Source: Paenibacillus sp. FSL K6-0276
Lineage (GTDB): Bacteria; Bacillota; Bacilli; Paenibacillales; Paenibacillaceae
Assembly (NCBI RefSeq): GCF_037977235.1
Contig: NZ_CP150276.1
Location: 4,526,001-4,590,000, forward strand
Length of the DNA stretch: 64,000 bases
Reading direction: 5' to 3'
Positions 1 to 9,252 of this stretch are shown here, piece after piece (position 1 is the first letter of the stretch; each line of letters begins with the position of its first letter). The notes under the pieces were generated by a model. That model saw only the letters and a list, made by a program, of their open reading frames with translations. It was not told the origin of the DNA and made no database searches. Made by a program: the position numbers and the translations under genes.

Positions 1-146
1 AAGGGATTCTTAACTGAATATTAACTTCTTCAATTTTCTCTAAAGATGATCTCATCGTAGCCAGTTCTAGCTCACCTAAAAAAACGATGACCTATGGCGG
101 AATAGCCAATAGTCATCGCTTCTTGTACGCTTACTATGATTTAGTA

Positions 147-1160
147 CTACCTCTCGTGCACAATAACCCCTTTAGAAACACGCAGTTTCGTATACTCTTC
201 CATGATTGCCGGAATATCTTTCAACGAAAACCGATGGCTAATCAACGGCTCAATCTGAACGATCCCTTTCTCAATTAGCGCGATAGATTCCTCATGGGTA
301 TATGGATTAATGAAAGAGCCCATGATTCGCAACTCTTTTGTAAAAATTTCGAAAGGTGAAACTTGAATCAACGTGTCCGGGGAAGCAACACCGAACATCA
401 ATACTTGTCCACCCTTACGTGACGCCTTTACTGCCAGCTCCATGGAATCCGCACGTCCTACACATTCGATAACAATATCAAATTGATGATGGAGAGCTTC
501 CATCACGCCTTCTGCTGTAGGAGATACTGCTTCATCTGCACCTAATTCAACTAATCGGTCATGTTTGAACACTTCCGGCTCGCTGACAATGATCCCTTTA
601 ACACCCGCAGTTTTGACGAGCTGCAAGAACAATTGACCAATAAAACCACCGCCGATAATCAGGACTTGGTGTGTCGGACGAATATCCAGCTTCTTATAAC
701 CGTGAAGCACACAACCTAATGGTTCAATCATTGCCCCTTCGATCCAGCTCATTTCATCAGGTAACAAGTAACAGTTCGCAACAGGAACAACACAATATTC
801 TCCCATTCCGCCATCCCGAGTCACTCCGACAGCTTGCAAATCATCGCACAAATGCACTTTTCCATTCCGGCAGAAATAACAGTTTCCACAATAGATGTTC
901 GGGTCCACCGATACACGGTCCCCTACTTGTAAGGTCGTAACTTCATCACCCACAGCAACTACTTCACCTGCGAGTTCATGTCCTAACACAATCGGAGCTG
1001 TCACCTCCGCAGACCCAGGGAATCCATGATAAATATGCTGATCTGTACCGCAAATCCCGCAGGATTTCACACGAAGTTTAACTTCTTTGGAGCCAACAGC
1101 CGGAGCTTCCCAGTCCGTAAATTCAATGCGCTTAGTTCCTTGAAATACAGCCGCCTTCAT
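147..1160 (-). CDS. Zinc-dependent medium-chain alcohol/polyol dehydrogenase
   Basis: A 337-residue zinc-binding medium-chain dehydrogenase, which oxidises a sugar alcohol or other secondary alcohol with NAD(P) in the cytoplasm. The N-terminal half shows the catalytic zinc site (GICGTD, then GHELAG) and the four-cysteine structural zinc loop around CGNCYFCRNGKVHLC. A Rossmann dinucleotide motif (IIGGGFIGQ) lies near residue 170. The start follows GGAG, and its ATG comes one base after the stop of the GH2 gene, so it is the last gene of the mannoside operon. Family members include sorbitol, threonine and galactitol dehydrogenases; the substrate cannot be read from sequence, but the context suggests a mannose-derived polyol or ketose. 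Confidence 0.85.
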   Translation of the reverse strand: MKAAVFQGTKRIEFTDWEAPAVGSKEVKLRVKSCGICGTDQHIYHGFPGSAEVTAPIVLGHELAGEVVAVGDEVTTLQVGDRVSVDPNIYCGNCYFCRNGKVHLCDDLQAVGVTRDGGMGEYCVVPVANCYLLPDEMSWIEGAMIEPLGCVLHGYKKLDIRPTHQVLIIGGGFIGQLFLQLVKTAGVKGIIVSEPEVFKHDRLVELGADEAVSPTAEGVMEALHHQFDIVIECVGRADSMELAVKASRKGGQVLMFGVASPDTLIQVSPFEIFTKELRIMGSFINPYTHEESIALIEKGIVQIEPLISHRFSLKDIPAIMEEYTKLRVSKGVIVHER

Positions 1161-1161
1161 C

Positions 1162-3753
1162 TTAGCTCATCTCCTTAATTCCAAGCTTCTGTAAATTCGC
1201 ATCATTCATCGCCGTTACACGTAAGGTCTCCCATGGCAATCCCTCGGCATCAACATGCACACGAACAGTTTTCTCCTCACCCGGGATCAGATCAAAGAAA
1301 TTATCATCCATGATCACCCAAGGAGCATCCAGTTCGATCATCACCATCCGTGCCACACGATCCGAGATCAAGCGGATCTGTCCTTTCACTTCATCCACAG
1401 AGATCTGAATATGTGCAGGTTGATAATCCATATCCTTATAGTCTCTTAAATAGAGTACATAATCTTCTGTCACCCGCTTCTTCGAACGAAGTACAGCCAC
1501 AACCTCGCGCGGGCTATGCTGTTTCAGTATCTCAGCCTCAGGTAATTTGGCAAAATTAACTTTACTGTTCGCTTCAACGATCACATCGAATGCACGCTGA
1601 TATACAATTGTACCGTCCATCCGGTAGATCGTTAATTCCGCCTCATCCTGATAAGACTCGCGTCGATCATTGACAGCCCATAACTGCAGCGGCCCATCCG
1701 GATCATGATCCACACATAAGAGTACTGGTGCAAAGAATTTACGTGCATAGTGATAGCTCGCCTTTGGCAAGCCATAATAGTCGATGACAGACCAGCTTGT
1801 TCCCGGCCAGCAATCATTGAACTGCCAGAACAAAGCCCCGCTCGTATCCGGCTTATTACGGCGGTAGTGCTCAATGCCATACCTTAACCCCTCTGCCTGG
1901 GTCAGCATCGAGAATTGAATATATTCATTGATATCCTTCGGAATTCCTGTATAACCTTCCATGAGCATAATGCCCTTTGGATAATGGACATCTTTATTAC
2001 GGTACTTCATTTCATCGCTATCCCAATAGAACTGATTGTCCGGCATGTTCTTCGCTAAGGTATAACGATTGGAAGCAGCATGCAGCCCGAATTCACTGGC
2101 GAATTTCGTAAAGTCTGACTTGAATCGTTTGAACGATATCCCTTCAACACTATAATCCTGTGTCTGCGGTTCACCAAACTGACGAGGCTCATTATTTCCA
2201 TGCCAGACTTGCCAGTTATGGGTATCGCCCACATCACGTGAATTGTGATCATTTCCGCCAAAAGGCGAGCTAGGCCAAAATGTTCGCGTTGGATCGAGTT
2301 GCTCCAATACCGCGGGCATGAGCTCATGATATATTTTTTCTCCATAAAAGGGATGTGTGATCTCGCCGTTAGAGGACAGCGCCTCATACAACCAATCATT
2401 CTCATTATTCCCACACCATAGGGCAAGACAAGTACGACTGCGGAGACGTTTTACGACCTGCTCAATTTCACGGTGAACATTATTCATGAAATTACGATTA
2501 TAATCTGGATACAATGCACAAGCGAACATAAAGTCCTGCCAGACTAAAATTCCTAACCGATCACATTCATCAAAGAAAATATCCCGCTCATAAATACCTC
2601 CGCCCCAAGCACGAATCATATTCATATTGGCATCCTTGGCCATTTGAAGGAGATGCGTATAGCGGCTATCCGGCACGGTCGCAATAAAACTATCGATCGG
2701 AATCCAATTAGCACCTTTGGCAAAAACTTTTACGTCATTCAATACAAACGTGAAAGCATGATGCCCCTCTTCATCACGCTGCATTAATTCGATCTTGCGT
2801 ATCCCAAATGGCTGCTCATAGGTATCTATTTGCTCCCCATCGGCAAATAACGTAACACGTAATTGATATAAGAAAGGCGTTCCTAAATCATGGGTCCACC
2901 ATAACTTCGGGTCCATCACCTGCAAGGTAACTGAATGATGAAGCGTGCGAGCTGTAATAGCCCCATCAACCGCAATACCTGAAACCCTGTCCAAAGAGAC
3001 ATCTTCTTCCGCAACACTCTTTGTACCCTCTAAAAGTTCTACACGCGCCGAATACGAACACCCGCGATCAAAGGCATGTGCGCATAAGTCCACATCAACG
3101 ATACCTACTTGATTCTGGATCGAGGTTGTTCGAGCAAACACATGATCTAAATGTGCATGACGCCGTTTGATCAAATGAACCTCTTTCCATATGCCTGCAC
3201 AGACAAGACGTGGACCCCAGTCCCAGCCAAAATGGCTCTGCGCTTTGCGTGTCCATATCCGTTTCTTGCTAAAGCCCGACCAATAATATTGGATTTTATC
3301 GCCTGCATGCACATGAACAGGATCAAATTTTACGGCAAGCGTATTTTTCCCCTTATTTAATTCACGGGTTACATCAAAAGAATGGCTGATGAACATATTA
3401 TCTGTTGATCCAAGTTCCATACCGTTGAGATACACGGTCGCATAGGTATCTAACCCTTCGAACAATATCTCCATCTTCTCACCAGGTTCAGGGTCATCAT
3501 CGTAGGAGAATACCGTACGATACCACCACACCTTTTCTTCAACCCAACGGCATTTCTGATCTTGGTGGCCAAAGAAAGGATCATCAATAATACCCTTCTC
3601 CCGAAGCGTCGTGTGGATATCACCAGGCACTGTGGTTGTCATCCAGAAATAATCAATGAACTCTGGTGAAGCAACTTCAAGATCCCGGGCTTCCCCAACA
3701 CGAAAATCACGTAGCTTCCAATTCTCAGTTAATTTGATGTTCATTCTCTTCAT
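1162..3753 (-). CDS. GH2 beta-mannosidase
   Basis: An 863-residue intracellular glycoside hydrolase of family 2, most like beta-mannosidases that remove terminal beta-mannose from manno-oligosaccharides. It has the jelly-roll N-terminal domain with FGWDWGPRL near residue 175, a characteristic beta-mannosidase signature, the acid/base region LWCGNNEND near residue 450, and the second-Glu region FASEFGLHA near residue 560. No signal peptide is visible. I chose the ATG at 3753 because GGGAG lies about five bases upstream; an in-frame TTG at 3765 has no better site. A terminator-like hairpin separates it from the GH130 gene upstream, so its expression may be partly uncoupled. Confidence 0.88.
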   Translation of the reverse strand: MKRMNIKLTENWKLRDFRVGEARDLEVASPEFIDYFWMTTTVPGDIHTTLREKGIIDDPFFGHQDQKCRWVEEKVWWYRTVFSYDDDPEPGEKMEILFEGLDTYATVYLNGMELGSTDNMFISHSFDVTRELNKGKNTLAVKFDPVHVHAGDKIQYYWSGFSKKRIWTRKAQSHFGWDWGPRLVCAGIWKEVHLIKRRHAHLDHVFARTTSIQNQVGIVDVDLCAHAFDRGCSYSARVELLEGTKSVAEEDVSLDRVSGIAVDGAITARTLHHSVTLQVMDPKLWWTHDLGTPFLYQLRVTLFADGEQIDTYEQPFGIRKIELMQRDEEGHHAFTFVLNDVKVFAKGANWIPIDSFIATVPDSRYTHLLQMAKDANMNMIRAWGGGIYERDIFFDECDRLGILVWQDFMFACALYPDYNRNFMNNVHREIEQVVKRLRSRTCLALWCGNNENDWLYEALSSNGEITHPFYGEKIYHELMPAVLEQLDPTRTFWPSSPFGGNDHNSRDVGDTHNWQVWHGNNEPRQFGEPQTQDYSVEGISFKRFKSDFTKFASEFGLHAASNRYTLAKNMPDNQFYWDSDEMKYRNKDVHYPKGIMLMEGYTGIPKDINEYIQFSMLTQAEGLRYGIEHYRRNKPDTSGALFWQFNDCWPGTSWSVIDYYGLPKASYHYARKFFAPVLLCVDHDPDGPLQLWAVNDRRESYQDEAELTIYRMDGTIVYQRAFDVIVEANSKVNFAKLPEAEILKQHSPREVVAVLRSKKRVTEDYVLYLRDYKDMDYQPAHIQISVDEVKGQIRLISDRVARMVMIELDAPWVIMDDNFFDLIPGEEKTVRVHVDAEGLPWETLRVTAMNDANLQKLGIKEMS

Positions 3754-3767
3754 CGTCTCTCCCAAAT

Positions 3768-3802
3768 TAAAACGCCAAAACCACTTCGGTTTTGACGTTT
3801 TA
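3768..3802 (-). terminator. Intra-operon terminator-like hairpin
   Basis: On the minus strand AAAACGtCAAAACC pairs with GGTTTTGgCGTTTT across a GAAGT loop, followed by AATTT. It lies between the GH130 stop (3806) and the GH2 start (3753). The T run is weak, so partial read-through or mRNA stabilisation is as likely as full termination. Confidence 0.6.
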
Positions 3803-3805
3803 TTG

Positions 3806-4867
3806 TTATACGTATACCAAGCTATCTAAGATTTCTTGTACACTAAGTTCTGCACAAGCCATTGATGTATCCGCGACACCGTAATACATTTTGAGAACAT
3901 CGCCTTCCACGAGTGCACCGCAAGAGAATACAACATCGCCGAAGAATCCGTTCTTCTCATAATCTGCTTCCGGTTCCATGATAGGAGCATCGGAACGTGC
4001 AATTACCTTCGAAGGATCATTTAGATCTAATAGGACTGCCCCCATGCAATAACGATGTTCCAGCGTTGCCCCATGATACAGCTCCAGCCAGCCTTTTTCG
4101 GTCTTGAATGGAACTACACCGCCGCCAATTCGGCCGCTATCCCACATGCCGTCACGCAAACCGATCAGATGCTTATGGTTGCCCCAATATAATAAGTTGT
4201 CCGATTCAGCGATCCATATTTCAGGATCTCCTGTGCTCTTCGTCGTTGGACGGTGCAATGCATAATATTTTCCGTTAATTTTCTCTGGGAAAATCAATAC
4301 GTCTTTATTATCCGGTCCAAAGATCATGCCGTGATGAGTTACACTCACGAAATCTTTAGTTGATACCAGTGATTCACCAACGCCCACCGGGGAGACTGCC
4401 GAGAAATAAATATAGTAGGTATCCCCAATTTGGGTTACACGGGGATCTTCCACTCCGAAGGTTTCCAGTGAATTGGAAGGGTACACGAATGGTTTCTCAT
4501 CTATCGTAAAATGATGTCCATCCTTACTGCGGGCAATTCGGATGTAGGACAATGAAGTCAAATACTGGAATGTAGCACTTTTGGATTTATTCTTGATCAC
4601 ACGCGGATCAGAGAAGTCGAAACGCTCATCATCCGTACTCAGATCAATAATATCCAATTCATTGGTCTCCGGATTATAAATCGGAGCTTTCACAATCTTT
4701 GGATCCTTGCTAATTGGACGTTCCGCTACACGAAGAAACATTAATACTTCACCATTATAGCTGGCGATACCAGCATTAAATGCACCAATCACTTCAAAGT
4801 CATCGTGATACGGCTTGACATCGGCTGGTGTAATAAGTGGATTTTGTTCATAACGATAGATTTTCAT
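3806..4867 (-). CDS. GH130 beta-mannoside phosphorylase/hydrolase
   Basis: A 353-residue five-bladed beta-propeller enzyme of family GH130, which phosphorolyses (or in some clades hydrolyses) beta-mannosides such as mannosyl-glucose, mannobiose or mannosyl-GlcNAc. The sequence shows GAFNAGIA near residue 28, FLRVAER near 44, and the family catalytic Asp at about D141 in GVEDPRVT. FGDVVFSCGA near the C-terminus is also family-typical. No signal peptide is present, so it works in the cytoplasm on imported oligosaccharide. It sits directly behind DUF1861 and GH13 genes. Which mannoside it uses cannot be decided from sequence alone. Confidence 0.85.
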   Translation of the reverse strand: MKIYRYEQNPLITPADVKPYHDDFEVIGAFNAGIASYNGEVLMFLRVAERPISKDPKIVKAPIYNPETNELDIIDLSTDDERFDFSDPRVIKNKSKSATFQYLTSLSYIRIARSKDGHHFTIDEKPFVYPSNSLETFGVEDPRVTQIGDTYYIYFSAVSPVGVGESLVSTKDFVSVTHHGMIFGPDNKDVLIFPEKINGKYYALHRPTTKSTGDPEIWIAESDNLLYWGNHKHLIGLRDGMWDSGRIGGGVVPFKTEKGWLELYHGATLEHRYCMGAVLLDLNDPSKVIARSDAPIMEPEADYEKNGFFGDVVFSCGALVEGDVLKMYYGVADTSMACAELSVQEILDSLVYV

Positions 4868-4903
4868 GTTGTAATAACTCCCTTAACCAAATTGATTTCA
4901 TGC

Positions 4904-5848
4904 TTACAAAATTTCAAATTGAGCAAATGGATCAGGGATTGTCGCACGTTGTGCTTCCGCATCGCTGATTCCTGCATATAAATGAGCTGTACCGTCACTT
5001 TGGCGAACAAGCCCTCCGCTGAATACGACATCCTCTAAATCTGGCCGTTTGGTTGCACCCGGCAAGAACTGATTGCGTACAGCAATAATTTGAATATCCG
5101 AGTATTCACCTGTTGCCGGATTAATAGCGAATACCATCGGGTAATAGTGACGATTGCCCGCATCATCAAAAGATGCGATATGTCCAAGGACACCGAGAAG
5201 TCCGTTCTTCAGCAAGTGTGCTTCATTCGCACCGCCCCACTCTTCATCAATGAACTGCCCTTCCAATAGCGGTGTTTCCTCGATCAATGGAATGGATAAC
5301 TCGTCCAACGACGAAATGCGGGTAAAGCCGATTTTACCGCGTCCTCCTTTATCTCCCTGTGGGCGGGTCAGGACGCCGATACTATCCTTCAGGTCAACAA
5401 GACGTAGATCCTTCATGCCATCTGGACCTTTAAAGAATAACTCCAAGCTCGCAATGTTCTTCCCGCGGTAGAATACTGTACGCCACATTAAGGCATCAGC
5501 CTTTACCGGATGCGGATAAATTTGAACGCCTCCAACAATCAACTCACCATTGATTCTGCTAAAGAGCGGATCTTGAAGTTCTAATACAGGTGCTCCTTCA
5601 CGCGCAACCCATTCACCATCACGCTCGACGAAAAAAACGACATCCGAATGCTCACTATCACGAGATTCAACTCGCCCTGCAATCACCCATTCATCCTCAT
5701 TTTCGAAGGGTGCTGTAATGTTGTAGACATCTTTGTGGCCTACACCTGTGAATTTTAATTTCTTGGTATCTGTTACTGCAGCGTTTTTCATCGCAAATTC
5801 CTTGAGCAGTTGTTCACATGTTTTCACGGCAGTCTTGTGAAGTTTCAT
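4904..5848 (-). CDS. DUF1861 beta-propeller protein (mannoside cluster)
   Basis: A 314-residue protein that I recognise as the DUF1861 family, an uncharacterised beta-propeller group related in fold to GH130/GH43-type proteins. Features seen are an EDEWVIAGRVE segment near residue 50, a DPLFSRINGELIVGGVQ segment near 90, GGANEAHLL near 205 and DVVFSGGLVRQ near 268. These repeated blade-like motifs carry polar residues. It has no signal peptide. The gene lies 17 bases after the GH13 stop and 36 bases before the GH130 start, so it is co-transcribed with mannoside enzymes and may be a partner glycosidase or phosphorylase. No activity is known to me, so the enzymatic role is inference. Confidence 0.72.
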   Translation of the reverse strand: MKLHKTAVKTCEQLLKEFAMKNAAVTDTKKLKFTGVGHKDVYNITAPFENEDEWVIAGRVESRDSEHSDVVFFVERDGEWVAREGAPVLELQDPLFSRINGELIVGGVQIYPHPVKADALMWRTVFYRGKNIASLELFFKGPDGMKDLRLVDLKDSIGVLTRPQGDKGGRGKIGFTRISSLDELSIPLIEETPLLEGQFIDEEWGGANEAHLLKNGLLGVLGHIASFDDAGNRHYYPMVFAINPATGEYSDIQIIAVRNQFLPGATKRPDLEDVVFSGGLVRQSDGTAHLYAGISDAEAQRATIPDPFAQFEIL

Positions 5849-5865
5849 AATAATAATAACCCTCT

Positions 5866-7521
5866 CTATTTAAATAATAGCGGCTCATGCATCCATATTG
5901 CGGCTTCATTCGGCATCAGAGTTACCAGATCTAAGCCGTTCACTTTATCTCGGAGGCTTGATAAAACACAAGTTGCTTCCCCATCCAGTAATTCACTAGG
6001 ATCAATCTGTACGCTATGGTTGTCATAGTTCAAGGCCACGAGCGCTTTGGTATTATTTTCTTTCAATGTCCTTACGTATAATATAAGATTGCCTCTGCGT
6101 TCCAGCACATCATAATCCCCGAACTGAAATACGTTCAGTGTATTGCGCAAATTGAGAAGCTTTTTATAATAATGAAGCAGTGAATTCGGTTGATTCCTTT
6201 CGGACTCCACGTTTAATTGCTCGTAATTCGGACCCATGCCAATCCATGGTGTTCCTGATGTAAATCCGCCATATGGGCCTGCATTCCATTGCATTGGTGA
6301 ACGGGACGCATCTCTTCCCTTCGCATTCGCAATTTTCAAGGCTTCCGCCCAGGTAGCCCCCCGCTGCAGTGCGATTTCATATGCCTTCAAACCTTGGATA
6401 TCCCGCATCTCTTCCAGCTTATGGGCTACGAAATTCCGCATACCAATTTCTTCGCCGAAATATAGGAAAGGTACCCCTTTCGCGGTCAAGGCCAGCGTCG
6501 CCATAAGGCGGGCCCGTTCTTCCTCAATCTCCGGATCCCCTTCACTAAAGCGCGAAATAACGCGGTCCATATCATGACTGCCGAAGAATAACGTAGGAAT
6601 CTGATCCGCACCGTGTACCTTATCCATCGTCTTAAGCTCGGCAAATAGGTTCTCTGGGCTAAATTCCTTCTGGCTTCCCAAATTGAAATTAAAGACAACA
6701 TCAAACTTACCCGTTCCGCTATAACGCTTCAGCATGTCCATATCTTCGGAGCCGACCTCACCCACCATGAACATTCCACTATAAGCATGAACAAATTCAC
6801 TGATTTCCTGGATGACTTCCATAATTCCATCTTGATCCTGGTCATGCACATGCTTCTGTTCACCTGTTGCTTCATTCATCGGATTATCCGGGAATTGATC
6901 GGACACTGATAAGAAGTTGATAACATCTAACCGGAAGCCGCTTACGCCTTTGCCCAACCAATAGGCCATAACATCCTTCATCGCTTCTTTTACTTCGGGA
7001 TTCGCCCAGTTCAAATCGACCTGTTCTTTCGCAAACCCATGATAGTAATACTGTTCCGTTGCAGCATCCCATTCCCACGCGGTTCCGCCAAAAAAAGACT
7101 CCCAGTTGTTTGGAGCTCCGCCGTTCACAGCGTCCTTCCAAATGTACCAATCCCGCTTCGGGTTCGTCCTTGAGGATCGGGATTCCTTGAACCACTCATG
7201 CTCTGAAGACGTATGATTCAGGACAAGATCGGCAATCACTCTGATCCCACGAGTCTTCGCTTCCTGAATAAACCGTTCGAAGTCCTCCATCGTTCCACAA
7301 TCTGGATCAACCTGGAAATAATCTGCAATATCATACCCGTTATCTACTTTTGGAGACTTATAGAACGGTGTTAGCCAGATGCCCCCAATTCCAAGATCCT
7401 GCAAATAATCTAGCTTGGAAGTAAGACCATTGAAATCACCAATCCCATCCCCGTTGCTGTCACAGAAGCTTGGCATATACACTTCATAGAATACCGCCCC
7501 ATTCCACCACGGCTTTTCCAA
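5866..7521 (-). CDS. GH13 alpha-glucosidase (oligo-1,6-glucosidase type)
   Basis: A 551-residue cytoplasmic GH13 enzyme. Conserved regions are in order: ADLVLNH near residue 98, GFRLDV with the nucleophile at D199, GEVG with the acid/base at E255, and SHDMDR with the third Asp at D317. Length and motifs fit oligo-1,6-glucosidase, trehalulose-type or related alpha-glucosidases. The start is TTG at 7521, seven bases after AGGAGGGG. Its presence among mannoside enzymes suggests the imported oligosaccharide also carries alpha-glucose, or that the transported substrate is a mixed glucoside. The predicted product is free glucose for glycolysis. Confidence 0.85.
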   Translation of the reverse strand: MEKPWWNGAVFYEVYMPSFCDSNGDGIGDFNGLTSKLDYLQDLGIGGIWLTPFYKSPKVDNGYDIADYFQVDPDCGTMEDFERFIQEAKTRGIRVIADLVLNHTSSEHEWFKESRSSRTNPKRDWYIWKDAVNGGAPNNWESFFGGTAWEWDAATEQYYYHGFAKEQVDLNWANPEVKEAMKDVMAYWLGKGVSGFRLDVINFLSVSDQFPDNPMNEATGEQKHVHDQDQDGIMEVIQEISEFVHAYSGMFMVGEVGSEDMDMLKRYSGTGKFDVVFNFNLGSQKEFSPENLFAELKTMDKVHGADQIPTLFFGSHDMDRVISRFSEGDPEIEEERARLMATLALTAKGVPFLYFGEEIGMRNFVAHKLEEMRDIQGLKAYEIALQRGATWAEALKIANAKGRDASRSPMQWNAGPYGGFTSGTPWIGMGPNYEQLNVESERNQPNSLLHYYKKLLNLRNTLNVFQFGDYDVLERRGNLILYVRTLKENNTKALVALNYDNHSVQIDPSELLDGEATCVLSSLRDKVNGLDLVTLMPNEAAIWMHEPLLFK

Positions 7522-7544
7522 TCGATAACCCCTCCTGCGCTGAC

Positions 7545-8384
7545 CTATTTTAAGTTAAATTGCATACCTTCCTGGAACTTCTTGCCGAAAATAATAAACA
7601 AGATAATGATTGGCAAGGTGAGCATCACTGCACCGGCATACATCGGACCCGGATACGCTTGATACGGTCCGAACATCTGGGATAATAAAACGTTCAAGGT
7701 TAACATTCCGTCACTTCGGACGACGATCATATCCCAGAGGAGCTCTGTCCAACGTTCCATTAGCAGGAATAAGAATACAACGGCCGTAATGGACTTCGAC
7801 ATAGGCATCATAATCTTATATAGGATTTTGAAATCGGATGCTCCATCCAGCTTGGCGGCTTCAATGAAGGCGTCGGGTACCGCCTTAAAGAAGTTGGTGT
7901 ACATGAAGATTCCCCATAAACTCATTGCCTTGGGAATAATGAGCGCCCAATACGTATCGAACAGTCCTACTTTTTGAATAATTAAAAAGTTAGGGATGAT
8001 CAAAATGATCGCCGGGAAGAACATGTGGAACAACACAAAGTTGTTAATGGAGTCTCTCCCGCGGAATTTCAGCTTCGCCAGCGCATAAGCCACCATAATC
8101 GCGAACATCATCATTAAAGCTGTAGATATCAATGAAACGAACACACTGTTAAAGAAGGCGTGGATCCATGGTCTTGTAATCCCGGTCTCACCGCCTGTGA
8201 AGAGCCATTGATACGAGCGCAGCGTGAATTTCGTCGGTATAAGCATCCGGTCTACCTGTGACCAATCCGCAAGTGAGTTCAATACCATATATAAATAGGG
8301 GAATACCATAATCACGAGCAGTACGATCGCAATAAGATAGCGGATCGATAGCCGGAGCTTGGTGTTTGAATTAGACCCAACCAT
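7545..8384 (-). CDS. CUT1 sugar ABC transporter permease (MalG type)
   Basis: A 279-residue inner-membrane permease with about six hydrophobic segments. The cytoplasmic EAA loop is recognisable as IEAAKLDGASDFKILYKI near residue 180, which docks a shared MsmX-like ATPase. No ATPase is encoded here, as is normal for CUT1 operons in Bacilli that share one MsmX. The gene overlaps the preceding permease by 14 bases, showing translational coupling, and GH13 follows 23 bases downstream. Together with the other permease and the binding protein it should import oligosaccharides for the enzymes downstream. Confidence 0.9.
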   Translation of the reverse strand: MVGSNSNTKLRLSIRYLIAIVLLVIMVFPYLYMVLNSLADWSQVDRMLIPTKFTLRSYQWLFTGGETGITRPWIHAFFNSVFVSLISTALMMMFAIMVAYALAKLKFRGRDSINNFVLFHMFFPAIILIIPNFLIIQKVGLFDTYWALIIPKAMSLWGIFMYTNFFKAVPDAFIEAAKLDGASDFKILYKIMMPMSKSITAVVFLFLLMERWTELLWDMIVVRSDGMLTLNVLLSQMFGPYQAYPGPMYAGAVMLTLPIIILFIIFGKKFQEGMQFNLK

Positions 8385-9252
8385 TGCGCTTACCCCACAT
8401 TTCCAGAATTTTTCGGATCACGAAGATGGACACAAATGTCGCAACCGCAGCCATAATCGCGATAGCTGATGCATAACCTGCCTGCAGGTTTTTAAATGCT
8501 TGACTGTATATTTCCATTTGCCATGTATTCGTTGCATAGTTCGGTCCGCCGCCTGTTAATTGGTAGACCTCAGTAAAGATACCGAATGTTGCACCAAAGG
8601 ATAAAATTAAGGTTGTATAAATCGCAGGGTAAAGCAAAGGTAACGTAATTTTCCAGAACTTTTGGCTGTCTTTCACGCCATCAATCGCCGCTGCTTCATA
8701 TACTTCCTGATCAATACTTTCTAAACCTGAAGTAAGGATTAACGCATAGTAACCGGTAAATTTCCAGGCCATAATCATCGCGACGACGAACAATGCCGAG
8801 AAAGATCCTCCAAGCCAATCAATATCAAGACCTAACCGTTCCCGCAAGAACGTCTGGACAGGACTTGTATGTGACAAAAAACCTTTAACAATAAGGGATG
8901 CAACTACCCCTGAGGATAGGTAAGGCAAAAAGAACCCAATAAGAAATACAGATTTCAATTTAGGTAAGCCTTTTACAATCACCGCAACAAAAAGCGACAT
9001 GGCTGTGACAATCGGTACAAATACGATCATAAATTTGTACGTTACCCAAAATGCCGATCTTACTCCCGGTGTGCCTAAAGCTTTGGTAAAGTTCTTAAAT
9101 CCTACAAAATCATAGGTTGGTGAAATCAAGTCCCAGTTAGTAAAAGACAAATATAGAGACCAGATAAGCGGCCCTAAAAAAAATACAGTCGAAAAAATAA
9201 GGTAAGGGCTGGCAAAAAGCCAGCCTAACCGATTATTATTTTTGTCAATCAT
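8371..9252 (-). CDS. CUT1 sugar ABC transporter permease (MalF type)
   Basis: A 293-residue membrane permease, the first of the pair after the binding-protein gene. It has an N-terminal transmembrane segment with FASPYLIFSTVFFLGP, typical for UgpA/MalF-type subunits. The EAA loop (YEAAAIDGVKDSQKFWKIT) lies near residue 195. Its ATG shares a base with the TAA stop of the binding-protein gene (TAATG overlap), so the two are translationally coupled. The role is formation of the heterodimeric channel of the putative beta-mannoside importer. Confidence 0.9.
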   Translation of the reverse strand: MIDKNNNRLGWLFASPYLIFSTVFFLGPLIWSLYLSFTNWDLISPTYDFVGFKNFTKALGTPGVRSAFWVTYKFMIVFVPIVTAMSLFVAVIVKGLPKLKSVFLIGFFLPYLSSGVVASLIVKGFLSHTSPVQTFLRERLGLDIDWLGGSFSALFVVAMIMAWKFTGYYALILTSGLESIDQEVYEAAAIDGVKDSQKFWKITLPLLYPAIYTTLILSFGATFGIFTEVYQLTGGGPNYATNTWQMEIYSQAFKNLQAGYASAIAIMAAVATFVSIFVIRKILEMWGKRNGWV

